The notes below the pieces were generated by a model that saw only the letters and a list, made by a program, of their open reading frames with translations, was not told the DNA's origin and made no database searches. DNA of 64,000 nucleotides, from NCBI RefSeq assembly GCF_049341065.1, contig NZ_JBMPIX010000009.1, forward strand, positions 1-64,000. The letters are read 5' to 3'. Positions 16,458 through 24,677 of this stretch are shown here, piece after piece. Numbering within the stretch: position 1 is the first letter of the stretch; every line of letters starts with the position of its first letter. A program made the position numbers and the translations under genes. Source of the DNA: Pacificoceanicola sp049341065 (GTDB lineage Bacteria; Pseudomonadota; Alphaproteobacteria; Rhodobacterales; Rhodobacteraceae).

Positions 16458-17213
16458 ATCGAACTTTGGCGGATGCGAGTAACGTTGCTCTTGTCCTCGG
16501 TCATCGGCACCTTCGTCGGCATTCTGCCGGGGATCGGGTCCACCGTGCCCGCCTTCATGAGCTACAACCTCGCGCGCTCGCGCTCCGCCGACGCAAGCCA
16601 GTTCGGCAAGGGCGCGCCCGAGGGCGTCGCAGCACCCGAGGCTGCCAACAACGCGGTCACCGGCGGCGCGCTGGTTCCGACGCTGGCGCTGGGGATTCCC
16701 GGCGATGCGGTGACGGCGATGATACTGGGCGCCTTCATGCTGCACGGGCTGGCGCCGGGGCCGTTTCTGTTCCGCGACCACGGGCTGGAGGTCTATGCCA
16801 TCTTCGAGGCGCTTTTGCTGTCGTCGATCCCGACGGTGATCCTTGGCCTGCTGTTCTTCCGCATAGCAATCCACGTCACCCGCATCCAGCCGCGCCATCT
16901 GCTGCCCGCAATCGCGATCCTCGCCATCTTCGGTGCGTTTTCCGTGAACAACAGCCTGTTCGACGTCTGGGTGATGCTGGGCGCGGGCGTGCTGGGCTTT
17001 CTGTTCCGCCGCGCCAATTACCCCGTGCCGCCGCTGCTGATCGGCCTGATCCTCGGCGCGCCGTTCGAACAGAGCCTGAGGCAAGCGTTGCTGACCTCGG
17101 GCGGCGGCTATGGCATCTTCGTCGGATCCCCCATCACCATTGGCCTTTTGGCGCTTATCGGCCTTTCCCTGGCGATCAGCCTCGCCCTGAGCCTGCGAAA
17201 GGCGCGGACATGA
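16055..17213 (+). pseudogene. TctA-type tricarboxylate transporter permease, N-truncated with in-frame amber
   Basis: Permease sequence continues in one frame from about 16055 to 17213, interrupted only by the TAG at 16455. After it comes VTLLLSSVIGTFVGILPGIG, then GAPEGVAAPEAANNAVTGGALVPTL split over two motif blocks, LGIPGDAVTAMILGAFMLHG, and hydrophobic helices to the C-terminus. These are the signature blocks of the large membrane subunit of tripartite tricarboxylate transporters. The N-terminal helices, including the first copy of the repeated motif, are missing and no TctB or TctC gene is nearby. An ATG at 16473 could start a fragment of 246 residues, but this would not be a complete permease. 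Confidence 0.82.
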
Positions 17214-17542
17214 TCACCGACTGCCATCTGCATTCCTTCGCCAAGGACGCCGCACCGCAAACCGGAGCCTACGTCCCGCCCGCCCGCGATATCCGCGACT
17301 TCATGGCAGAGGCAGCGCCCTTGGGCGTGCGCCGCGCGGTGGTGGTGCAGGCTTCGGTCGACGGCACGGACAACACTCGATTGGTCGAGGTGCTGGGGGT
17401 CGAATGTCCCGTCGCCCTGCGCGGCGTCGCCGTGATCGACGTCCAGGCCGATCTGCGTGCGCTGCATGCGGCAGGGGTACGCGCGACCCGCATTCAGGAC
17501 CGCGTAAGGCTCGGCGACAGCGCGCTCGGGCAGTTGGCGTAG
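17210..17542 (+). pseudogene. Truncated amidohydrolase (LigI/PDC-hydrolase-like) fragment
   Basis: The product begins ITDCHLHSFAKDAAPQ, with the HxH metal site of the first strand of the amidohydrolase barrel. It continues through VRRAVVVQASVDGTDNTRLVE and LRGVAVIDVQADLRALHAAGVRATRIQ, then stops after about 110 residues; the family is usually 260-300 residues long. Its ATG overlaps the TctA stop, a normal catabolic-operon arrangement, so both pieces arrived or decayed together. The remaining metal ligands are missing, so it cannot be active. Confidence 0.7.
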
Positions 17543-17606
17543 CGCCACGCGCAAAGAGCTGTTCCAGCTTCTCGAGCTTGGCGCGGATGTCTTCGGATCG
17601 TTCCAT
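17529..17606 (-). pseudogene. Fragment of a small unidentified gene, cut at the scar
   Basis: The minus-strand frame from the ATG at 17606 reads MERSEDIRAKLEKLEQLFARG and then passes without a stop into antisense of the amidohydrolase fragment near 17530. The amphipathic Lys/Glu-rich start resembles the N-terminus of DUF2786-type accessory proteins, but the match is from memory and short. If real, it marks the right-hand breakpoint of the rearrangement. Confidence 0.3.
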
Positions 17607-17740
17607 GGTGCTCCCCAACTTTGCCTACCGACCTGCCGCGGGGCGCGGGTCGCGTCAAGGCCGCAGCCTCCAATCGGCGCGACAGGTTCCTTCTCGCGGA
17701 ACAGATGGCGCCGCCCAGGCGTCTGTGGCAGCATCCGGCC

Positions 17741-18463
17741 ATGATCGAATTTCGCACGCTCGCCGATGACCATCCCGACCTCGCGCAGTCGCCACTTCTG
17801 CGGGGCGCGCTTCTGACGCTTCAATACACGCGGGAACATGGCGCCATCGGCCTCACAAAGACCAAGGCGTTCAAGCGCGTCTTCGTCCATTGGGCCGTCG
17901 AGCATTTCGAATGGCCCGGCAAGTCCGCCGAGGAGATGTTCCGCTACCAAAAGGTCATCAACGAATATGAGTTTCCGCCACTGGAGCTTCTGCATTTCCT
18001 CCTGATCTCCCTGCGCTTGGGGCGCCATTACAAAGGGGAATTTCGGCTGACCAAGCGCGGTGCCGAGCTGGCCGACAGCCCCGGCCGCCTGTTTGCTGAG
18101 ATGATCCCATTTTTCGTGCTGCAGATCGATCATCCGTCCTACGCGCGCTTCGACAACCGCCCGTTCGGCAGTTGGGATATCTGGATGAACGTGATCAACG
18201 TCGAGGCCGACCACGGCACGACCGAGGCCGCTTTGTTCGAGACCTTCTATGGCGAGGCCCAAGACTGGCACACGGCAGCCTGGCGCGAGATGGCCGCGTT
18301 TTCGTCCTGCGTGCTGAGACCGCTCGCATGGGCGGGGTTGATCAGCGAGATACATGAAGGCGACCTTGGCAGCCGGGTCTGCCACGTTTTCAAGACCCCG
18401 CTCTGGCGCAGTGCGATCCGCTTGGAGACGGACGCCCAGCTTGCTCCCATTAGCGTTCAATAG
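17741..18463 (+). CDS. Hypothetical protein, 240 aa
   Basis: Not recognised. The ATG at 17741 is preferred over earlier in-frame starts because the upstream reading is low-complexity Arg/Ala sequence and crosses the scar region. The protein is soluble and rich in aromatic and charged residues. A middle block (PPLELLHFLLISLRLGRHYKGEFRLTKRGAEL) looks like a winged-helix unit and resembles parts of plasmid pRiA4b ORF-3-like proteins, a weak resemblance only. Codon use is like the neighbours. It stands alone between the rearranged segment and two small genes, so it is probably part of an accessory block. Confidence 0.6.
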   Translation: MIEFRTLADDHPDLAQSPLLRGALLTLQYTREHGAIGLTKTKAFKRVFVHWAVEHFEWPGKSAEEMFRYQKVINEYEFPPLELLHFLLISLRLGRHYKGEFRLTKRGAELADSPGRLFAEMIPFFVLQIDHPSYARFDNRPFGSWDIWMNVINVEADHGTTEAALFETFYGEAQDWHTAAWREMAAFSSCVLRPLAWAGLISEIHEGDLGSRVCHVFKTPLWRSAIRLETDAQLAPISVQ

Positions 18464-18781
18464 GCCGGACTTTCCTCAAAGTGAGCCGGTTCCGGTGATC
18501 CCCGGATTCATCATTGGTCCGCAGGAATGGAGCACTTTGATATCCATCCCCATGGCGGGTCCGCGCCCCAGCGGCCCTGTCTATTCCTGCAAAACAGTCC
18601 CTGACCCGTTCGACGAAGCGCTGGCATGGCGCCAGTAAAAAAACTTGAAAAAAGTGCTTCGTCGTTTTTGAAACCAGCCAATCTCCTCTTTGCCAAGGCG
18701 CTGTTGGGCACCGCGCCGAGGTCTTGATGTCGGTCAGAAAGTTGCCGGCCAAAACCCCAGGCAATAGAGGAGTCTGCCGCC
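18464..18781. other. Intergenic stretch without a convincing gene
   Basis: 318 bases. Open frames here have no ribosome-binding site and no family resemblance. It contains several A-runs (18638-18656) and a short GC hairpin around 18610-18636, but no good terminator. Its last bases supply GAGGAG for the next gene. Confidence 0.4.
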
Positions 18782-19123
18782 ATGCCCAAAGACGTTTTCT
18801 TTCCGTCCCCGTCTGCGGAATTCATAGTTGCTCATTGCAACGCACTCGACTGCGCCACACTTTTGCTCGGCGGCGCAGCGGCGCAAAAGCGCTTTCGCCG
18901 TCTGCTCGATGACGTGACGACCTCTCCGATGACGACGCGCCGCCAGGAGCGAGAACTGGACGCGCTCGAAGATCTTCTGTCCCTCCGCCACGTGCATGAC
19001 GACGAGCGGATCGAGGCGGAATGCTTTGCCGCAATCGACCCAGCCAGCCCTATCGTTGAAGAAATCTGCGCCTTGCTCGACGGACTGCAAGCCGCGCGCG
19101 CACAGGAAATCCTGCTGGCCTGA
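18782..19123 (+). CDS. Hypothetical protein, 113 aa
   Basis: Not recognised. A good GAGGAG site lies nine bases before the ATG, and codon use (third-position GC) is consistent with coding. The product is acidic, predicted mostly helical, with no signal peptide or membrane segment. One Cys-containing hydrophobic patch (NALDCATLLLGGAA) lies near the N-terminus. It is followed after 60 bases by another small gene on the same strand, probably co-transcribed. Confidence 0.55.
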   Translation: MPKDVFFPSPSAEFIVAHCNALDCATLLLGGAAAQKRFRRLLDDVTTSPMTTRRQERELDALEDLLSLRHVHDDERIEAECFAAIDPASPIVEEICALLDGLQAARAQEILLA

Positions 19124-19183
19124 AGATCTCACCGGTGTTCACCGCACCAAGAATTCCCAACCACACTTGTCCAGGAGACTGAA

Positions 19184-19600
19184 ATGAAAAACCGTTTCAA
19201 CATCGAAGACGCGGCCCTGAAAGCGTGCTGCGAATTGTCATACCTTCGGGATCTTGTTTCCGAGGCGCGCGGACGCATGACCGTTTCGCTGGGTTCCAGC
19301 TTCGATCGGATGCTGAAAGAGGCCCATTCGTCAGGCTTCTTCGAAAAACCCGTTCTGGAACATGCTCAAGAGCTGCGCCAACGGGTTCTGCGCGACCTCC
19401 CCAGCCTGGGCGGCGCGCCGATCCCCGCACGCAGCGATGAAGGCGATCTCATCTGGCTGGGCGGCACGGATGAAAGCCGCGAAATGTCGGAGATCGAGCG
19501 CAGCCTTGGGCGCTTCATCACGAATGCGAACTGGGTGAACTGGGCACTGGAAACAGAAGCCGCGCTTGATCGCCGTAGGGCGCAACTGGCGACCGGCTGA
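19184..19600 (+). CDS. Hypothetical protein, 138 aa
   Basis: Not recognised. The start is supported by CAGGAG eight bases ahead of the ATG. The sequence has a helical, charged N-terminal half (NIEDAALKACCELSYLRDLV) and a C-terminal segment ending in NWVNWALETEAALDRRRAQL. It is soluble with no export signal. A strong rho-independent terminator begins 69 bases after the stop, which supports expression as the last gene of a short unit with the 113-residue gene. Confidence 0.55.
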   Translation: MKNRFNIEDAALKACCELSYLRDLVSEARGRMTVSLGSSFDRMLKEAHSSGFFEKPVLEHAQELRQRVLRDLPSLGGAPIPARSDEGDLIWLGGTDESREMSEIERSLGRFITNANWVNWALETEAALDRRRAQLATG

Positions 19601-19668
19601 AGCACGTTTCTTCTGGCGATGAGGCTGCGAGTTGGCAGCCGCCGCAGAAATTCGTGAAACCTTTTTTG

Positions 19669-19694
19669 GGGGCTGCCGGTGGCGGCCCCTTTTT
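19669..19694 (+). terminator. Rho-independent terminator
   Basis: A nine-pair stem (GGGGCTGCC, loop GGT, GGCGGCCCC; one T-G wobble) is followed at once by TTTTT. It ends the unit holding the two small hypothetical genes. Confidence 0.85.
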
Positions 19695-20259
19695 CTTGCC
19701 AACCACTTGCTCGGGTGCGTCGGAATTTATCACGCCATTTTTTACTGATGGCAGAATTTCGCCACTTCGCGCCCAGTATCGCCAAGGTCAGCCCGGACAG
19801 AAAACACCTACGGCATTGACTGGATTTTTTTGGGCACTGCGTCGGCGTCGATCATCCATTGATTCACGCTCGGCCAACATCCGAGCAGGAATTTTGCCCA
19901 TGTCTGCACATGCACCGACATCCCTCACCCAGACATCTCCGCATCCTTTCACAACTTCGATATAGGTCGGGCAATTTCCCGTAAATCTGCCGAGTTCGAA
20001 AAGGAAAATGGGCTGCCCCCAGCAGGGAGCAGCCCGTTCACATGTCTTCTTTCCTTGGGCGCCAACGGGGAGCCCTGCGCCTTGAGCGATGATGGCCACG
20101 TTCGTGCGCCATCAACACCCAAAATCACGCTCGAAAAATCCGCCACATTTTCAGGCCCTTACAACCTTTGGCCAATTTAGCGCCAACTTTTGGCCGGCGA
20201 TTTCCCGGATTTTGGCCTAACTACGCCAGTGCAGACATCTGGCTATTAGAACAGCCCAC
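19695..20259. other. Long intergenic region between converging units
   Basis: 565 bases. Open frames on both strands (about 100 codons each) overlap terminator hairpins and lack ribosome-binding sites, so none is called. The region holds the minus-strand terminator at 20010-20035. It shows somewhat lower GC than the surroundings and several TTTTGG-type tracts. No RNA gene or repeat was recognised. Confidence 0.45.
20010..20035 (-). terminator. Probable rho-independent terminator for nrdJ
   Basis: On the minus strand GGGCTGC, a 12-base loop with further C/G pairing, and GCAGCCC are followed by ATTTTCCTTTT. It lies 225 bases beyond the nrdJ stop, the first convincing terminator downstream of that gene. 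Confidence 0.6.
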
Positions 20260-22545
20260 TCAACCGCATTTGCTATGGCCGCATGAGGCGCAAGTCATGC
20301 AGCCTTCGACCATGCGTAGGTCGTATTGGCCGCAGGACGGGCAAGCTTTGCCACGCGGGGCGTCGATATTCACGACCCGGGCGGTCGGGTCGGATTTCAG
20401 GCCCATTCCCTCACCCTCCAGAAAGCCTGTCGCGATCATGTGTTTCTCGATCACACCACCGATCGCCGCGAGGATCGAGGGGATGTATTTGCCCTGCACC
20501 CAAGCCCCACCGCGCGGGTCGAACACGGCCTTGAGCTCTTCGACCACAAAGGAAACATCCCCGCCGCGCCGGAACACTGCCGAGATCATCCGCGTCAGCG
20601 CCACAGTCCAGGCAAAGTGCTCCATGTTCTTGGAGTTTATGAAGACCTCGAAGGGGCGCCGGTGCCCGCCAACGACAATATCGTTGATGGTCAGGTAGAT
20701 CGCGTGCTCGCTGTCAGGCCAGCGCAGTTTGTAGGTCGCGCCTTCAAGCTCCTGCGGGCGGTCCAGCGGTTCAGACATGTAGATGACGTCGCCGCCTGCG
20801 GCCTCGACGGCCAGTTCGGGCGTTTCGGCCGGGGTCTTTTCATCCTTTTCAGACACACTCAGGACGGATCCCGTCACATCGTTTGGACGGTAGGTAGTGC
20901 AGCCTTTGCACCCGGTTTCAAAAGCCTCCATGTAGACGTCTTTGAAGTCCTCAAAGGAGATATCTTCGGGGCAGTTGATCGTCTTGGAGATCGACGAATC
21001 CACCCATTTCTGCGCCGCCGCCTGCATCCTCACATGATCCAAGGGCGCCAGTGTCTGGGCATTCACGAAATACTCGGGCAGTTCGGCCTCTTCGCCGTAA
21101 ATGTCTCGATACATCTGCACGGCGTAGTCCACGACTTCCTCTTCGGTGCGGGTGCCGTCCTTCTGCAGGACTTTGCGGGTGTAGGCATAGGCAAAGACGG
21201 GCTCGATCCCCGAGGAGACGTTCCCGGCATAAAGGGAGATCGTCCCGGTGGGCGCGATCGAGGTGACCAGAGCGTTACGGATGCCATGCTTGCGCACGGC
21301 CTCGCGCACGTCCTCGTCCATCTGCATCATGTTGCCCGAGGCAAGGTATTTGTCCGCGTCGAACAGCGGGAAGGCGCCCTTTTCCTTGGCCAGATCGACC
21401 GAGGCCAGATAGGCCGCCCGCGCGATCCGTTTAAGCCATTTCTCGGTCTGCTCCGCCGCCTCGGGCGAGCCATAGCGCAGCCCCTTCATTAACAGGGCAT
21501 CGGCAAGACCGGTGACGCCAAGACCAATGCGCCGCTTGTTCTGAGCTTCAACGCGCTGCGCCTCAAGCGGGAAGCGCGAGGCATCGACCACGTTGTCCAT
21601 CATGCGCACGGCATTGGCGACCAGCTCATCAAGGTGGCCGTCGTCGATATGGGCCGCTTCGGTAAATGGCATCGAGACCAACCGCGCCATGTTGATCGAC
21701 CCAAGCAGGCAGGCGCCATAGGGCGGCAGGGGTTGTTCACCGCAGGGGTTGGTGGCGGCAATCGTTTCGATATAATTCAGGTTGTTGGCCTGATTGATCC
21801 GGTCGATGAAGATCACGCCAGGCTCGGCGTAATCATAGGTCGCCTTCATGATCTTGTTCCACAGATCGCGCGCCTGAAGCGTGTGATAGACTACACCGTC
21901 GAATTGCAGCTGCCATGGACCGTCGGCCTTGACCGCTTCCATAAAGTCGTCGGTGACCAGAACCGACAGGTTGAACATGCGCAGACGGGCGCTGTCGGCC
22001 TTGGCGCTGATGAAGCCTTCGATGTCCGGATGATCGCAGCGCATGGTGGCCATCATCGCGCCACGGCGGCTGCCCGCGCTCATGATGGTGCGGCACATGG
22101 CATCCCAGACGTCCATGAAGGACAGCGGGCCACTGGCGTCAGCCGCCACGCCCTGCACCGGCGCGCCCTTGGGGCGGATGGTGCTGAAGTCATAACCGAT
22201 GCCGCCGCCCTGCTGCATGGTCAGCGCGGCCTCTTTCAGCATATCAAAGATACCGCCCATGGTGTCGGGGATCGTGCCCATCACAAAGCAGTTGAACAGG
22301 GTCACGCTGCGGTCCGTGCCCGCCCCTGCGGTGATGCGGCCTGCGGGCAGGTATTTGAAGTTTTCGAGCGCGCCGTAAAACCGGTCTTCCCAGCTCGCCC
22401 TGTCGGTTTCGACCGCTGCAAGGGCGCGGGCGATCCGGCGCCAACTGTCCTCAACGCTCTTGTCGATCGGAGTTCCATCGGCCTCTTTGAGGCGATACTT
22501 CATATCCCAGATCTGTTCGGCGATGGGGGCGGCAAAGCGGGTCAT
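20260..22545 (-). CDS. nrdJ: Adenosylcobalamin-dependent (class II) ribonucleotide reductase
   Basis: 761 residues from the ATG at 22545. It reduces ribonucleotides to deoxyribonucleotides using a B12-derived thiyl radical, so it needs no oxygen and no small subunit. Visible blocks are TLFNCFVMG (substrate-side Cys), QQGGGIGYDFSTIRPKGAPV, AATNPCGEQPLPPYGACLLGS (catalytic NPCGE region), and SIAPTGTISLYAGNVSSGIEP. The C-terminal tail has CPSCGQYDLRMVEGCMTCASCG, cysteine pairs that re-reduce the active site or bind metal. There is no N-terminal ATP-cone. It stands alone on its strand; its promoter must lie in the 121 bases shared with the divergent DUF1489 gene. Confidence 0.95.
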   Translation of the reverse strand: MTRFAAPIAEQIWDMKYRLKEADGTPIDKSVEDSWRRIARALAAVETDRASWEDRFYGALENFKYLPAGRITAGAGTDRSVTLFNCFVMGTIPDTMGGIFDMLKEAALTMQQGGGIGYDFSTIRPKGAPVQGVAADASGPLSFMDVWDAMCRTIMSAGSRRGAMMATMRCDHPDIEGFISAKADSARLRMFNLSVLVTDDFMEAVKADGPWQLQFDGVVYHTLQARDLWNKIMKATYDYAEPGVIFIDRINQANNLNYIETIAATNPCGEQPLPPYGACLLGSINMARLVSMPFTEAAHIDDGHLDELVANAVRMMDNVVDASRFPLEAQRVEAQNKRRIGLGVTGLADALLMKGLRYGSPEAAEQTEKWLKRIARAAYLASVDLAKEKGAFPLFDADKYLASGNMMQMDEDVREAVRKHGIRNALVTSIAPTGTISLYAGNVSSGIEPVFAYAYTRKVLQKDGTRTEEEVVDYAVQMYRDIYGEEAELPEYFVNAQTLAPLDHVRMQAAAQKWVDSSISKTINCPEDISFEDFKDVYMEAFETGCKGCTTYRPNDVTGSVLSVSEKDEKTPAETPELAVEAAGGDVIYMSEPLDRPQELEGATYKLRWPDSEHAIYLTINDIVVGGHRRPFEVFINSKNMEHFAWTVALTRMISAVFRRGGDVSFVVEELKAVFDPRGGAWVQGKYIPSILAAIGGVIEKHMIATGFLEGEGMGLKSDPTARVVNIDAPRGKACPSCGQYDLRMVEGCMTCASCGHSKCG

Positions 22546-22666
22546 GGCAAGTGATTCCCTTCGATTCGGGGGGCGGTTCAGAATATAGGACCGGGTTTGA
22601 CACCTCAACAGCTTGAAGGCGAGACCCAAAGGTATACCATATCCTGCGCAACTTGGGGAAGATTCT

Positions 22667-23098
22667 GTGGATAACTGCACCCACCTGATAAAACTGAGCG
22701 TCGGCACCGAAAGCGTCGAGGGGCTGGAAGACTGGCAACAGACCTACAAGCAACGCTTTGCTGACGGTCTGCCGCGCCACGTGACGCGGATGTGGCCGAA
22801 ACGCGAAAAGGAAATCCTGAACGGCGGCTCGATCTTTTGGGTCATCAAGGGCCTGATCCAGTGCCGTCAGAAAATCCTGCGGCTGGACCGGGTCACCGGG
22901 GATGATGGCATCGACCGTTGCGCGATTGTGCTGGACCCCAAGGTGATCCGCACCTCGACCGCGCCCAAGCGGCCCTTTCAGGGATGGCGCTATCTCTCCC
23001 CCGCCGACGCACTGGTGGACCTGACCGCATCCCGCCAAAGCGAAGACAGCTTGCCTCCGGAACTGGCCGGGGCCCTGGCCGAAATCGGCGTGCTTTGA
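22667..23098 (+). CDS. DUF1489-family protein
   Basis: 143 residues from a GTG at 22667, preceded by GGGGAAG. The pattern HLIKLSVGTESVEGLEDWQ at the start and HVTRMWPKREKEILNGGSIFWVIKGLIQCRQ in the middle is that of a conserved alphaproteobacterial family of unknown function (DUF1489). It is soluble with no signal peptide. Alternative starts upstream read into the intergenic region without a ribosome-binding site. A TTGACA at 22597 may be a promoter element, but no well-spaced -10 box was found for it. Confidence 0.82.
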   Translation: MDNCTHLIKLSVGTESVEGLEDWQQTYKQRFADGLPRHVTRMWPKREKEILNGGSIFWVIKGLIQCRQKILRLDRVTGDDGIDRCAIVLDPKVIRTSTAPKRPFQGWRYLSPADALVDLTASRQSEDSLPPELAGALAEIGVL

Positions 23099-23122
23099 AC
23101 CCCGGACAGGCGGCGCTTTCCC

Positions 23123-23614
23123 CTACCCTTTGCGCAACCAGTACCAGGCATAGGCGGGCACTTCGCGCAGGTATTGCCGCAGAACCCGCCGCCGCTTGGT
23201 GCCGCGCAACTCCGGGCAATCGCAGTGTACGCTTAGCCCCAGTCGCCGTGCCACCAGCCGCGCCCGGGCTGCATGATAACGGTCGGTCACGATGACCACC
23301 TCTTTGGCCCGCAACCGCTGTAAGATCGGCAGGACAAAGCGCAGGTTCTCTTCGGTGGTGGTTGAAGCATCCTCAAGCTTAATCGCCGCCTCGTGCACTC
23401 CGGCGCCAAGGCACAGGGCCTTGATCACCGCCGCCTCGCTGGGCGGGAAACGCCCGACACCGCCACAGGCCACGATGGCCCGCACCTCACCGGCCAGCCA
23501 CAAGCCAGCCGCGTGCAGCGCCCGTCGCCGTAGCGTTGGCGAAGGGCGTCCGCCCTCCCAGACCGCGGCGCCCAGAACCACGGCGACCGGGCGCTGATCT
23601 GCCTCGTCTTTCAT
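23123..23614 (-). CDS. YdcF/SanA-type DUF218 protein
   Basis: 163 residues. The fold markers are VVLGAAVWEGGRPSPTLRRR at the N-terminus, CGGVGRFPPSEAAVIK, the acidic block LEDASTTTEENLRF and VVIVTDRYHAARARLVARRLG. Family members act in envelope biogenesis or bind nucleotides, but the exact role here is unknown. Unlike many family members there is no N-terminal membrane helix, so it may be cytoplasmic. The ATG at 23614 is chosen because the frame upstream is antisense to the yghU gene region. It converges on the DUF1489 gene, 24 bases apart. Confidence 0.78.
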   Translation of the reverse strand: MKDEADQRPVAVVLGAAVWEGGRPSPTLRRRALHAAGLWLAGEVRAIVACGGVGRFPPSEAAVIKALCLGAGVHEAAIKLEDASTTTEENLRFVLPILQRLRAKEVVIVTDRYHAARARLVARRLGLSVHCDCPELRGTKRRRVLRQYLREVPAYAWYWLRKG

Positions 23615-23710
23615 ATGTGCATCAAAGCACACCCGCCCCGCACATCCCAGCCTCTGGTAATCCCGCCCGATGCCTTTAACTTGTGGCCAAAGGAAAAGAG
23701 GACGCGCTAA

Positions 23711-24571
23711 ATGACTCAGGAATATACGCCCCCCAAGGTCTGGACATGGGAAAAGGAGAACGGCGGCCAATGGGCCTCGCTCAACCGTCCGATCGCCGGA
23801 GCCACCCATGACAAGGACTTGCCCGTCGGCAAACACCCCTACCAGCTGTATTCTCTGGCCACACCGAACGGTCAGAAGGTCACGATCCTGCTGGAAGAGC
23901 TGCTGGCCAAAGGATTTGACGCCGAATACGACGCATGGCTGATCAAGATCGGCGATGGCGATCAGTTCGGCTCGGGCTTTGTCGAGGCGAACCCCAATTC
24001 CAAGATCCCCGCATTGATCGACCGCTCGGGTGACAGCCCGGTGCGCGTGTTTGAATCCGGGGCGATCCTGCTGCATCTGGCGGAAAAGTTTGACGCCTTC
24101 CTCAGCAAGGACAAGCGCCCGGAAATGCTGTCGTGGTTGATGTGGCAGATGGGCAGCGCGCCTTATTTGGGTGGCGGCTTTGGCCATTTCTACGCTTATG
24201 CACCCTACCCGATGGAATATCCGATTGACCGCTTCGCGATGGAGGTCAAACGCCAGATGGACGTGCTGGACCGCCACCTGGCCGACAACCGCTATATGGT
24301 GGGCGACGAGTACACGATTGCCGATATCGCGATCTGGCCTTGGTACGGGCGTACCGTGCATGGCGAATCCTACAACGCGGGCGAGTTTCTGGACGTCAAA
24401 AGCTACAAGAACCTTCTGCGTTGGGCCGATGAGATCGCAGAACGCCCCGCCGTCAAACGTGGGCGGATCGTCAACAAGACGTCTGGCGCGCCGGACCAGC
24501 AACTGCACGAACGCCACGACGCCTCGGATTTCGAAACCAAGACGCAGGACAAGATTAGCGAAAACGCCTAA
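23711..24571 (+). CDS. yghU: Glutathione S-transferase family protein, YghU type
   Basis: 286 residues, the usual length of YghU, a disulfide-bond reductase of the GST superfamily that uses glutathione or glutathionylspermidine. Seen are the N-terminal extension (PPKVWTWEKENGGQWASLNRP), the thioredoxin-like domain (YQLYSLATPNGQKVTILLEEL), the cis-Pro and SNAIL/TRAIL-like stretch (NPNSKIPALID; VFESGAILLHLAEK), and the helical domain (YMVGDEYTIADIAIWPW). No catalytic Ser/Cys of other GST classes replaces the family's Thr/Asn region. It is a single-gene unit with AAGAGG before the ATG. Confidence 0.92.
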   Translation: MTQEYTPPKVWTWEKENGGQWASLNRPIAGATHDKDLPVGKHPYQLYSLATPNGQKVTILLEELLAKGFDAEYDAWLIKIGDGDQFGSGFVEANPNSKIPALIDRSGDSPVRVFESGAILLHLAEKFDAFLSKDKRPEMLSWLMWQMGSAPYLGGGFGHFYAYAPYPMEYPIDRFAMEVKRQMDVLDRHLADNRYMVGDEYTIADIAIWPWYGRTVHGESYNAGEFLDVKSYKNLLRWADEIAERPAVKRGRIVNKTSGAPDQQLHERHDASDFETKTQDKISENA

Positions 24572-24677
24572 TCACCAAAGCGCGGGCGGTCACGATTAAA
24601 TCTGGCTTGGCCGCCCGCATTCATGACCTGCGGCGCGAGGACCTAGCCACCCTGACCCGCAGCGCTATCTGGCGGGT

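Noticed and set aside
18464..18781. Insertion sequence remnant next to the hypothetical genes
   Set aside because: No terminal inverted repeats, target duplication or transposase motif could be shown.
19788..20099. 103-codon minus-strand frame in the long intergenic region
   Set aside because: Its start region overlaps the nrdJ terminator hairpin, no ribosome-binding site is present, and no family is recognised. A short internal peptide cannot be excluded.
20326..22554. Long plus-strand frames opposite nrdJ
   Set aside because: They mirror the codon pattern of nrdJ and show no protein motif.
22546..22666. Cobalamin riboswitch ahead of nrdJ
   Set aside because: The 121-bp divergent region is too short for the usual B12 riboswitch and no B12-box sequence was found.
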